The position numbers and the translations under genes are program-made. The notes under the pieces are model-generated. The model was not told the origin of the DNA. It ran no database searches and was given only the letters and a program-made list of their open reading frames with translations. This document shows positions 1 through 5,256 of a DNA stretch of 9,187 nt, piece by piece (position 1 is the stretch's first letter; each line of letters starts with the position of its first letter). The DNA is from Spirochaetaceae bacterium (GTDB lineage Bacteria; Spirochaetota; Spirochaetia; Treponematales; Breznakiellaceae), in assembly GCA_031284645.1 (NCBI GenBank), contig JAITXS010000153.1, forward strand, positions 1 through 9,187, given 5' to 3'.

Positions 1-2
1 GT

Positions 3-830
3 GTCAAGCGTGTGGAGGACACCTTTACACAGATACACGAGTATCTCCGGGCTTTTTCCGGCAAGACCGACTTATTGAAAAACGGGAGGATAAAGCTGGG
101 GGATTACGTAGATTTGCCGAGCAGTTTTGCAGTGGTGGCGTATGGCGGGAAGGGCGTGATAGCAGCGAACTCACTTCCGGCGGGGTCGGACAAGTTACGC
201 TTGATTGTGGTAGGGATAAATTCGTTTAACGCGCAAGGCTCATATAAAGGGTCCGGGAGCATGGAGACGGGGGGGCCGGATCCGGCAATCCCGCATATCG
301 TGCTGCATTTCAAGGATACACCGGTAGACCGTCGAATGGAGGTCACGTCTACGAATGTGAATGGGTATTTGGGGAGTGAGATGAGAAAATATCTGGTAGA
401 TTACAATAGTAGCGGAGGGAATTTCTCTGTGGGCTTAAAGAATGCGGGGGTTCCGCTGGATGAGGATATCATCTGGGCACCTAAAAGGTACGTGGCGAAT
501 GGTGGAAACGGGGCGACTGATGCAGATCTGATAGAAGACAAGATATGGCTGCCGACAGTATGGGAGATATTTGACTGTCAAGGGCCTTCAGTAGCAGCAT
601 ATGAGACAGAGACTAATCAGGCCCGACTTGAATATTATGACAGTCCTGAGAAGCGGTGGAAGTCTTCGGGATTTAACAACTACTACTGGATGGGATCGCC
701 CGCTAGCGGCCCTATTGGCATGGGTTACATGATTTTCTGCTATGCGAATCCTAACAACAGTGATACCGGTCTCAACGGCGGCGGCGCGGAATATGATATG
801 GGCGTAGCCCCCGCGTTCTGTGTGCGTTAG
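3..830 (+). CDS. DUF6273-like protein with C-type-lectin-like C-terminus (5' end outside window)
   Basis: The reading frame is open to the left edge (codons for V-K-R precede the GTG at 12), and no ribosome binding site precedes that GTG, so I treat this as the C-terminal 275 residues of a longer protein. The visible part starts with a short helical stretch, then LGDYVDLPS and a beta-rich region (LRLIVVGINSF, PHIVLHF). Next come a helix with MRKYL, then IWLPTVWEIF, NQARLEYY, YYWMGSP and the terminal GVAPAFCVR. By recollection of the family, this order (WLPT..E.F, then Y-W-x-x-S-P, then FC, then GVxPxFCV) matches DUF6273-type domains, which are common in phage-related and surface-display proteins and have a C-type-lectin-like fold. 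The precise role is unknown. The roughly 45 residues between YYW and GVAPAFCVR are Asn/Gly/Ser/Tyr-rich, as in ligand-binding loops that vary between paralogues. The stop codon TAG at 828-830 lies inside the left arm of the repeat element at 827-1191. No partner gene is visible. Confidence 0.75.
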   Translation, partial: VKRVEDTFTQIHEYLRAFSGKTDLLKNGRIKLGDYVDLPSSFAVVAYGGKGVIAANSLPAGSDKLRLIVVGINSFNAQGSYKGSGSMETGGPDPAIPHIVLHFKDTPVDRRMEVTSTNVNGYLGSEMRKYLVDYNSSGGNFSVGLKNAGVPLDEDIIWAPKRYVANGGNGATDADLIEDKIWLPTVWEIFDCQGPSVAAYETETNQARLEYYDSPEKRWKSSGFNNYYWMGSPASGPIGMGYMIFCYANPNNSDTGLNGGGAEYDMGVAPAFCVR

Positions 831-841
831 GGTCTAAAATA

Positions 842-879
842 GGGTATAGGGTTATGGGTAGAGGGTTATGGGTAGAGGG
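842..879 (+). repeat. Seven-nucleotide periodic G-tract array (G-quadruplex candidate)
   Basis: Six GGG runs begin at 842, 849, 856, 863, 870 and 877, each separated by exactly four bases (TATA, TTAT, TAGA, TTAT, TAGA). Positions 849-876 are two perfect copies of a 14-bp unit, GGGTTATGGGTAGA. Four or more GGG runs with 4-nt loops satisfy the usual G-quadruplex pattern on the + strand. The array starts 12 nt past the stop codon of the upstream gene, so it would lie in that gene's 3' untranslated RNA. Confidence 0.85.
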
Positions 880-912
880 TATTGGAATTATCAGAACTCT
901 ACCCTTCTACCC
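870..912 (+). repeat. Imperfect hairpin, repeat unit copy A
   Basis: GGGTAGAGGGTA (870-881) pairs with TACCCTTCTACCC (900-912), giving a 12-bp stem with one bulged base and an 18-nt loop containing AGAACT (893-898). It is the best-paired of three related units in the window. There is no T-run after the stem, so a classical intrinsic terminator is not supported, although the hairpin lies just after a stop codon. Confidence 0.6.
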
Positions 913-972
913 CGAAGCTGGAGACAAGGAGCGTTGGGTACGAGCTAGAGGATGTCTGATAAAGCCAGACCC
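893..972 (+). repeat. 80-bp direct repeat, copy A
   Basis: The first 68 bases (893-960) match 1075-1142 at 64 positions, a constant offset of 182 bp. The 3' part (from GGAGACAAGG onward) is identical for about 40 bases. Inside it, AGACA and TGTCT can pair, and AGCGT can pair with ACGAGCT around a 2-nt bulge, so a small folded RNA is possible. Confidence 0.85.
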
Positions 973-1003
973 TTTACCCAATGGCCCTAAAGAGGGGCAG
1001 GGA

Positions 1004-1026
1004 ATTTCTGGTAAAACCAAAACCCC
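1004..1026 (+). repeat. Degenerate partial copy of the direct-repeat tail
   Basis: These 23 bases match the tail of direct-repeat copy B (1134-1156) at 20 positions and are followed by CCCCGAAGC, which also occurs in copy A at 910-918. This suggests the element grew by partial internal duplication. Confidence 0.5.
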
Positions 1027-1033
1027 GAAGCAA

Positions 1034-1058
1034 GGGTAGTAGGGGCTTGGGTTTAGGG
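1034..1058 (+). repeat. Second G-quadruplex candidate
   Basis: Four G-runs (GGG 1034-1036, GGGG 1042-1045, GGG 1049-1051, GGG 1056-1058) are separated by loops of 5, 3 and 4 bases. The last two belong to the repeat unit that precedes direct-repeat copy B. Confidence 0.55.
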
Positions 1059-1074
1059 TAGTAGATTTCTGATG

Positions 1075-1155
1075 AGAACTTCACCCTTCTATCCCGAAGC
1101 CGGAGACAAGGAGCGTTGGGTACGAGCTAGAGGATGTCTGATAAAACCAAGACCC
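1075..1155 (+). repeat. 80-bp direct repeat, copy B
   Basis: This is the second copy of the repeat at 893-972, with four substitutions in the first 68 bases and a one-base insertion near the 3' end. It is preceded by GGGTTTAGGG (1049-1058), equivalent to the G-run arm of copy A, and ends in a C-run series (1153-1188). Confidence 0.85.
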
Positions 1156-1188
1156 CATACCCTTTCCCCCAAGACCCTATTTAAACCC

Positions 1189-1224
1189 TAATACCGGTTT
1201 GTCCTTAACGATACGCCGGTATTA
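1189..1224 (-). terminator. Probable terminator hairpin at the end of the hydrolase gene
   Basis: TAATACCGG (1189-1197) and CCGGTATTA (1216-1224) form a perfect 9-bp inverted repeat with an 18-nt loop, directly after the stop codon (1227-1229) of the minus-strand gene. The T-run is short in both directions, so termination is likely but not certain. It may serve both convergent genes. Confidence 0.45.
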
Positions 1225-1226
1225 TT

Positions 1227-2363
1227 TCATGGCTGATCGATCCCCTCCCACCAGCGGGGGTAAATTTCGTCTTTGTCAAAATTCACCCGGGCGCCTATGA
1301 GGGGATGAATGAGGGTGATGTTCCGTTCATCACAGATTGCCCGAAGGCGTGTGATGGGTTCGTCCCAAGCATGCGTGGAGAGTACGAATTTAGCATAATG
1401 GACGGCAAAGAGTTTTTTGGCCTTAAGGTCGATGGAAGCTTGGGCTGTATCTTCGGGGAACATATGGCTATTGCGCCATTGTTCGTTGTATTGGCCACAT
1501 TCAAGAAAGGCAAGATCGAAAGGGCCGTAGCGGCTGCCCACATCGGTAAAGAAATCGGCATAGCCCCCGTCCCCGCCTATATAGATATTGCGGCTTGGCG
1601 TTTTCAACACAAATGCTGACCATTGGGTTTTGTTGCGCGTAAGGGCACGGCCCGAAAAATGAGGCGTGGCAATAGCAGTGGTTGAAAATCCGCCGCCTAA
1701 ATCGGCAGTCTCGTTCCATTCAAGCTCGATAATATTTTCTTTTTTAAATCCCCAATACTCAAGGTGCGAAGCAGTACCAAGACCGGTAATAACCTTGGCG
1801 CTTTGATCCTGCAAGGCTGTCACCGTTTTATAATCAAGGTGATCCCAGTGATCGTGAGATATGACGAGGAAATCAAGAGGCGGAATGTCTGCGGGTTCAT
1901 AAATATCACTGCCTTTAAAAGCTTTTACAACAAGGGCCTTGCCGGAGAAAACAGGATCTACCAGAAAACGCTTGCCGTCCACCTGCATGTAATAAGAAGA
2001 ATGACCCATCCACACGATAAGATTATCATTACGGTCAAGAGCAAAAAGGTCGGTTTTTGATGAGGGGAGGGGAAGCGAGGGCTTTTCGCGCTTGTCGCCG
2101 CCAAACAGTATGCGTTTTAAAACTCCGAACATACCGCCGTATCTCTTCTTTGACTTCTCTTCTGCGGATGGTTCAGGACGCACCGGCAAAGGGCCGGGAT
2201 AATGGAAAGAACCGTCCGTATAATAGGGGGAGTTTTCGATACGTTCAAGCCTCTCTCCCGAGGGGAGTTTACCGAATGAACGGCAGCTGCTTGCAATAGT
2301 GATAATTATTACCGTGAAGATTATACCAGGGACTATTAACATAATGCGCTTTTTTACTTTCAT
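1227..2363 (-). CDS. Predicted lipoprotein, NAPE-PLD/RomA-type metallo-beta-lactamase-fold hydrolase
   Basis: This is a predicted zinc-dependent hydrolase of the metallo-beta-lactamase superfamily, 378 residues. The N-terminus MKVKKRIM, a hydrophobic stretch and ASSC (Cys27) form a lipoprotein signal, so the mature protein is probably anchored in an envelope membrane. The metal-binding motif HDHWDHLD is at 170-177 (H170, H172, D174, H175). Further ligands fit H235 (TPHFSGR), D265 (IGGDGGY) and H322 (AVHYAKF). WMGHSS near 118-123, DPVFS at 136-140, and the GQYNEQW..H..PED segment match my recollection of the family of N-acyl-phosphatidylethanolamine phospholipase D and bacterial RomA. The substrate is therefore plausibly a phospholipid or N-acyl lipid, but this is inference. 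The frame extends to a TTG at 2402, but that codon forms part of a -35 box, so I chose the ATG at 2363, which also gives a cleaner signal peptide. Residues 60-105 are a charged, proline-rich linker. The gene is convergent with the upstream one and divergent from ptsN. Confidence 0.85.
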   Translation of the reverse strand: MKVKKRIMLIVPGIIFTVIIITIASSCRSFGKLPSGERLERIENSPYYTDGSFHYPGPLPVRPEPSAEEKSKKRYGGMFGVLKRILFGGDKREKPSLPLPSSKTDLFALDRNDNLIVWMGHSSYYMQVDGKRFLVDPVFSGKALVVKAFKGSDIYEPADIPPLDFLVISHDHWDHLDYKTVTALQDQSAKVITGLGTASHLEYWGFKKENIIELEWNETADLGGGFSTTAIATPHFSGRALTRNKTQWSAFVLKTPSRNIYIGGDGGYADFFTDVGSRYGPFDLAFLECGQYNEQWRNSHMFPEDTAQASIDLKAKKLFAVHYAKFVLSTHAWDEPITRLRAICDERNITLIHPLIGARVNFDKDEIYPRWWEGIDQP

Positions 2364-2373
2364 AAACAGAGCC

Positions 2374-2402
2374 ATTATACGCTGCAAGGACGTATGATTC
2401 AA
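2374..2402 (-). promoter_or_regulatory. Sigma70-type promoter of the hydrolase gene
   Basis: On the minus strand, TTGAAT (2402-2397) and TATAAT (2379-2374) are separated by exactly 17 bp. Transcription would start near 2368-2366, only 3-5 nt before the ATG at 2363, implying an almost leaderless mRNA. Confidence 0.6.
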
Positions 2403-2461
2403 GGATTATTGACTTACAAACCAGAGGCTGCGCCATTTAATGATGATGCACGGCAATGCAG

Positions 2462-2474
2462 CGGCAATCTGCCG
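2462..2474. promoter_or_regulatory. Hyphenated dyad in the divergent promoter space
   Basis: CGGCA-ATC-TGCCG is a perfect 5-bp inverted repeat with a 3-bp centre, in the middle of the space between the two divergent promoters. It is a candidate protein-binding site, without known identity. Confidence 0.3.
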
Positions 2475-2498
2475 AGTTGGTAACATTTACTATGAAGT

Positions 2499-2509
2499 AC
2501 TGCGGCAGT
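2499..2509. promoter_or_regulatory. Palindrome ACTGCGGCAGT upstream of the ptsN promoter
   Basis: This perfect 11-bp palindrome with a single central base lies 19 bp upstream of the -35 box of the ptsN-like gene. It shares the GCGGCA core with the dyad at 2462-2474, so both could be contacted by one regulator. Confidence 0.3.
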
Positions 2510-2528
2510 CGTGCCCTACTACAGGCTA

Positions 2529-2557
2529 TTGACTAGATCAAATACCATGAGTATTAT
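2529..2557 (+). promoter_or_regulatory. Sigma70-type promoter of the ptsN-like gene
   Basis: TTGACT (2529-2534) and TATTAT (2552-2557) have a 17-bp spacer. The expected start of transcription is around 2563-2565, which coincides with the ATG at 2565. If this promoter is used, the message is leaderless and the upstream in-frame ATG at 2547 cannot be the start. Confidence 0.5.
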
Positions 2558-2564
2558 TGATAAT

Positions 2565-3011
2565 ATGAACTTAAAAACACTTTTAACAAAAGATACGATC
2601 AACCTCCACTTAACGGGAAAAACAAAAGAGTCAATTATTAATGAACTTTTGGATTTACTTATCGCGGCGGGGAAGATTCAGGATAAAGACGCTGCTTACA
2701 ACGCTGTGATGGAACGGGAAAGAAAAATGTCAACGGGGATGAAACATGGTATCGCTATTCCGCACGGTAAAACCGGTACAATTGACGACCTTGTCGCGTG
2801 TATTGGTCTTGCTGATAACCCCATTGATTTTGATTCTCTGGACGGGGAAGCGTGTCGTATTTTTATTATGACACTCTCGCCGCTTGAGAAAACCGGGCCG
2901 CACCTTCAGTTTTTGGCGGAGATAAGCCTTCTATTCAAAAGTGCCGAAAAACGTGCTGAAATCCTAAAGGCAGCAAGTCCTGAAGAAGTTTTAAAAATTC
3001 TCGCGGACTGA
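2565..3011 (+). CDS. ptsN: PTS EIIA domain protein (fructose/mannitol type, PtsN-like)
   Basis: This is a single-domain phosphotransferase EIIA of the fructose/mannitol/nitrogen type, 148 residues from this start, about the usual length for the family. The phospho-acceptor histidine is H67 in GIAIPHGKT. The preceding ERE.KMSTG segment and the C-terminal LLFKSAEKRAEIL helix are typical of the family. No EIIB or EIIC partner is nearby, which fits a regulatory PtsN-like role (receiving phosphate from an NPr/HPr-type protein) rather than sugar uptake. Three starts are possible: GTG 2511, ATG 2547 and ATG 2565. None has a clear Shine-Dalgarno sequence. Family similarity starts at about LKTLL, just after M-N, and a promoter ends just before 2565, so I chose that one; ATG 2547 would add six residues. 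The stop is 5 nt before the next gene, indicating one operon. Confidence 0.82.
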   Translation: MNLKTLLTKDTINLHLTGKTKESIINELLDLLIAAGKIQDKDAAYNAVMERERKMSTGMKHGIAIPHGKTGTIDDLVACIGLADNPIDFDSLDGEACRIFIMTLSPLEKTGPHLQFLAEISLLFKSAEKRAEILKAASPEEVLKILAD

Positions 3012-3016
3012 GGGGT

Positions 3017-4576
3017 ATGGGTGTAATTACCCGTTTATTTATTCCTGTTTTTCGAAATTTCAAAGTAGAGCCGTTTTGTGTATGCAGGACGGCCTGTGTT
3101 TTTTTATCGTTGCTGCTTTTTTTGATTTCAGACGGGCTTTTTGCGGCGGGTGAAGATAAAAACATTCAAGCGCTTAAAGCGCTTGTCTCAATTGATCAAG
3201 ATCATATTCAAGAAAACCTTCCTTTCGTGTTGACTATTCTGGTAAATTACAGTGAGCCGCTTGAAGTGGATATCATGCTGCCTGATTTTGGTGAAGAGTG
3301 TACCCTCGACAGACTGCGTTCTGCAATTCATATTATGCGTGGTGCCGGAGAGGATGCTGAACGGTGGACGGAGATCGAGCTGCTTATCACGCCGAAGGTG
3401 GCAGGCAAGATTAAGATCGACCCGTTTATGATATCAAATCCTTACGAAACGATTTGGACGGCAGCAATTGAACTTAATGTCCATCCCGAAGAACAAGGAC
3501 TCAGCCCCGTGCTCATCTGGGATGGTGCAAAAAGCATACGGCAGGGGAAAAATGCTATGGCCTATCTGAGGATAGGTGCTTGGGACAGCGGCAGGCCCTA
3601 TCCGAGAGATCTTCCCATACGGATTACTGCGCCGAAAAATGCGATTATTGAGCAGCTTGATTTAAGCTCCGATGATAAATACGCCGGTATTGTGTTCCGT
3701 ATAAGGATAACAGCGCTTGAAGGCAAAGAAATTCGTCTTGATGAATACCGCTTTAACTACGAAGAATGGAAAATGGTGGTGCCTGCCTTGCGTATCCGGA
3801 TTTTACCGGAAATAAGAGAGATTGCCGCTTCTGACAACGCGGGGCCCCAAGACGGAAACGAATTCTTGCGGGAAGGGGAGATATCCGGGGGGAAGGGGCG
3901 TGCTTCATTGTTGTACAATGAAGGTCAAAACACCGGTTCCCTTGAACAAAAGCCGATTTTCCCGAAGGAAGGCAGTACCGCCGGTATCCTGGTTTCCCTA
4001 TCCGGAAAATATTTTCGGGAGACACTGGAATCAGCCCGGGGCTTATGGAATGACGCTCATTATGCTGCTGCTCTTGCCCTCCTGCGCGCCGGAGAACGGG
4101 ATAGTATAGCAGGGAGTCAATTTGCGCTTCTGCGTAAGGACTGCGAAAAAGCGCTTGGTATGCCGGTAATGGGAAACGAAGTCCAAAGAATGCCGGTATT
4201 TTTCGGGGGTGCTGCCGGTATCGCTCTGTTTTTTATTCTGATACGCATTGGTTTTTTTATTCTAAAACGAACAGTCGGCTGTAAAGGGGCAAAGGATGAC
4301 CTTGTGCTTTTCCCGTGGAAAAGTACCGGCTGTGCGGCACTTGTTATCGTGATATGCGGTCTTGTTCTTATCGGACGGATAACAGAGGACGGGAAAAGCG
4401 CTGTTATACAAGAGAGCCCTTTTTATACCGTGCCTGAGGATGCAGGGGGGATGGCCGGGCTCTTCGAAGAAGGTACGCCGGTGCGTATTGTCACCAAAAG
4501 CTCCGCTTGGGCCTATGTTGAAGGTGAATCCGGAAACGCGGGCTGGGTTCCGGAGGACAAACTTGTATTATATTAA
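3017..4576 (+). CDS. BatD-like membrane protein with C-terminal bacterial SH3 domain
   Basis: This 519-residue envelope protein has a long N-terminus, a hydrophobic signal segment (about 26-42, ending LFA-AGE), a large extracytoplasmic beta-rich region (about 45-270), a linker, and a short helical repeat-like stretch (about 335-375). Two membrane segments follow (about 392-415 and 438-454), and an SH3-type domain closes the protein (about 463-519, ending AWAYVEGE..NAGWVPEDKLVLY). The N-terminal pattern of beta strands after VSIDQDHIQENLPF recalls BatD (the Ig-like component of the Bat aerotolerance/MoxR-VWA systems), and spirochaete Bat proteins often carry such SH3 tails. The assignment is moderate, because no MoxR or VWA gene is in the window. 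A GAGGGG sequence overlaps the ptsN stop, only 1-3 nt before the ATG, closer than usual; no alternative in-frame ATG or GTG exists before the signal segment. It may be translationally coupled to ptsN. A 60-bp gap separates it from lptA. Confidence 0.65.
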   Translation: MGVITRLFIPVFRNFKVEPFCVCRTACVFLSLLLFLISDGLFAAGEDKNIQALKALVSIDQDHIQENLPFVLTILVNYSEPLEVDIMLPDFGEECTLDRLRSAIHIMRGAGEDAERWTEIELLITPKVAGKIKIDPFMISNPYETIWTAAIELNVHPEEQGLSPVLIWDGAKSIRQGKNAMAYLRIGAWDSGRPYPRDLPIRITAPKNAIIEQLDLSSDDKYAGIVFRIRITALEGKEIRLDEYRFNYEEWKMVVPALRIRILPEIREIAASDNAGPQDGNEFLREGEISGGKGRASLLYNEGQNTGSLEQKPIFPKEGSTAGILVSLSGKYFRETLESARGLWNDAHYAAALALLRAGERDSIAGSQFALLRKDCEKALGMPVMGNEVQRMPVFFGGAAGIALFFILIRIGFFILKRTVGCKGAKDDLVLFPWKSTGCAALVIVICGLVLIGRITEDGKSAVIQESPFYTVPEDAGGMAGLFEEGTPVRIVTKSSAWAYVEGESGNAGWVPEDKLVLY

Positions 4577-4636
4577 AGATTATTTAAAAAGGCGGGGGTA
4601 AAAGTGCGGACGTGCACTTCATTAAATTAAAAAACA

Positions 4637-5254
4637 ATGCGGACTTATATTCGGTTTATTTTTGTTGCCATCACTTTTTTAAGCGGCTTTTCTCTTTTTG
4701 CCGACACCTTTAGTTTTAAGGCGGACAGAATGACCGGAGGGAGAGCCTCCGGTAAAGAAAACACCGTGTTAATCGGCAACGCAGAGGTAAAATCGGATAA
4801 GCTTGTTGTCAAGGCTGACAGAATTGAGCTTTTTGGGAAAAACAATCAGTTTATGGAGTGTACCGGACAAGTTATCGGCAGGGAAGAGGAAAAGCAAATC
4901 TATTTTACTACGGAAAAAATGCGATACGACCGAGAAACAAAGATCGCGATTCTTGAGGGTAATTCTTCATTGGAAGACAAGAAAAATGAAATTGTCGCAC
5001 GAGGCAGATACATTGAATATAATCAAAAAACCGAAGTTACGGTGCTTCAAATATCAGTGAGACTTTTTAAAGACAGCATGGCGTGTCGTTCGGAATATGC
5101 TGTTTACAGACGGGAAGAAAAATTGCTTGATCTATCAGGGTTTCCCGTGGTCTACAAAAAAGATGATGAATTTCGCGCGGATCGTATCCGTGTCGATTTG
5201 GATTCCGATGATATTACTATGGAGGGTTCGGTTTCCGGAGCAATTAAGGAATAG
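4637..5254 (+). CDS. lptA: LptA/OstA-family periplasmic lipid-transport protein
   Basis: This 205-residue protein has a clear signal peptide (MRTYIRFIFVAITFLSGFSLFA, cleavage before DTF). A beta-rich body with the repeating pattern of the OstA/LptA N-terminal domain follows: FSFKADRMTGG, NTVLIGNAEVKSDKLVVKAD, KIAILEGNSS, EFRADRIRVDLDSDDITMEGSV. In the Lpt system such proteins form the periplasmic bridge that carries lipopolysaccharide-like lipids from the inner to the outer membrane. Treponemes lack classical LPS, so the cargo here is probably another glycolipid (inference). lptB follows after two bases, so the two are co-translated. No LptC gene is adjacent; the upstream neighbour is the BatD-like protein. 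No Shine-Dalgarno precedes the ATG; the 60-bp gap contains AAGTGC/GCACTT (4602-4619), a weak hairpin without a T-run. Confidence 0.8.
   Translation: MRTYIRFIFVAITFLSGFSLFADTFSFKADRMTGGRASGKENTVLIGNAEVKSDKLVVKADRIELFGKNNQFMECTGQVIGREEEKQIYFTTEKMRYDRETKIAILEGNSSLEDKKNEIVARGRYIEYNQKTEVTVLQISVRLFKDSMACRSEYAVYRREEKLLDLSGFPVVYKKDDEFRADRIRVDLDSDDITMEGSVSGAIKE
5246..5250 (+). promoter_or_regulatory. Shine-Dalgarno of lptB inside the lptA tail
   Basis: AAGGA ends 6 nt before the lptB ATG (5257) and lies in the last codons of lptA. It is the clearest ribosome binding site in the window, supports the ATG at 5257 over the downstream ATG at 5281, and points to translational coupling. Confidence 0.6.
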
Positions 5255-5256
5255 TA

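Larger units (their letters stand above)
827..1191. repeat. Repeat element bounded by imperfect inverted repeats
   Basis: The left end TTAGGGTCTAAAATAGGGT (827-845) is matched in inverted orientation by ACCCTATTTAAACCCTAA (1174-1191), with one mismatch and one indel. G-runs continue inward from the left arm and C-runs inward from the right arm (1153-1188), so the whole segment is G-rich at one end and C-rich at the other. It fills almost the entire space between two convergent genes and contains two copies of an 80-bp direct repeat. It encodes no convincing protein and no transposase. It could be a MITE-like or REP/BIME-like element, or a structured RNA. I see no target-site duplication. Its left end includes the stop codon of the upstream gene. 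Confidence 0.6.

Noticed and set aside
842..879. A true linear-chromosome telomere or plasmid end
   Set aside because: Normal genes continue on both sides, so the telomere-like pattern is internal.
854..1039. A 61-codon ORF on the + strand after the first gene
   Set aside because: It starts inside the G-tract array and runs through repeat DNA with no ribosome binding site. Only the repeated part shows any silent-change hint, which I report as a finding and not as a gene.
893..1155. Direct repeats as a CRISPR array
   Set aside because: Only two full copies of about 80 bp with a spacing of 182 bp; CRISPR repeats are shorter, more numerous and regularly spaced.
831..1226. Template repeat of a diversity-generating retroelement
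   Set aside because: I see no stretch resembling the 3' end of the first gene (the part encoding YYWMGSP to FCVR), and no reverse transcriptase.
1305..1619. A 104-codon + strand ORF opposite the hydrolase
   Set aside because: It is antisense to the metal-binding C-terminal part of a clear family member, so it is a shadow of that gene.
2403..2528. A promoter TTGACT (around 2409) reading toward ptsN
   Set aside because: The nearest -10-like AT-rich sequence is about 20 bp away, beyond normal spacing; the TTGACT at 2529 is a far better match.
4602..4619. AAGTGC/GCACTT hairpin in the gap before lptA
   Set aside because: The stem is only 6 bp and lacks a T-run, so I do not call it a terminator or riboswitch.
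4733..4753. Perfect inverted repeat ACCGGAGG/CCTCCGGT inside lptA
   Set aside because: It lies within a well-supported coding sequence near the signal peptide junction, has no T-run, and the codons fit the protein. Probably incidental, possibly an RNA hairpin of minor effect.
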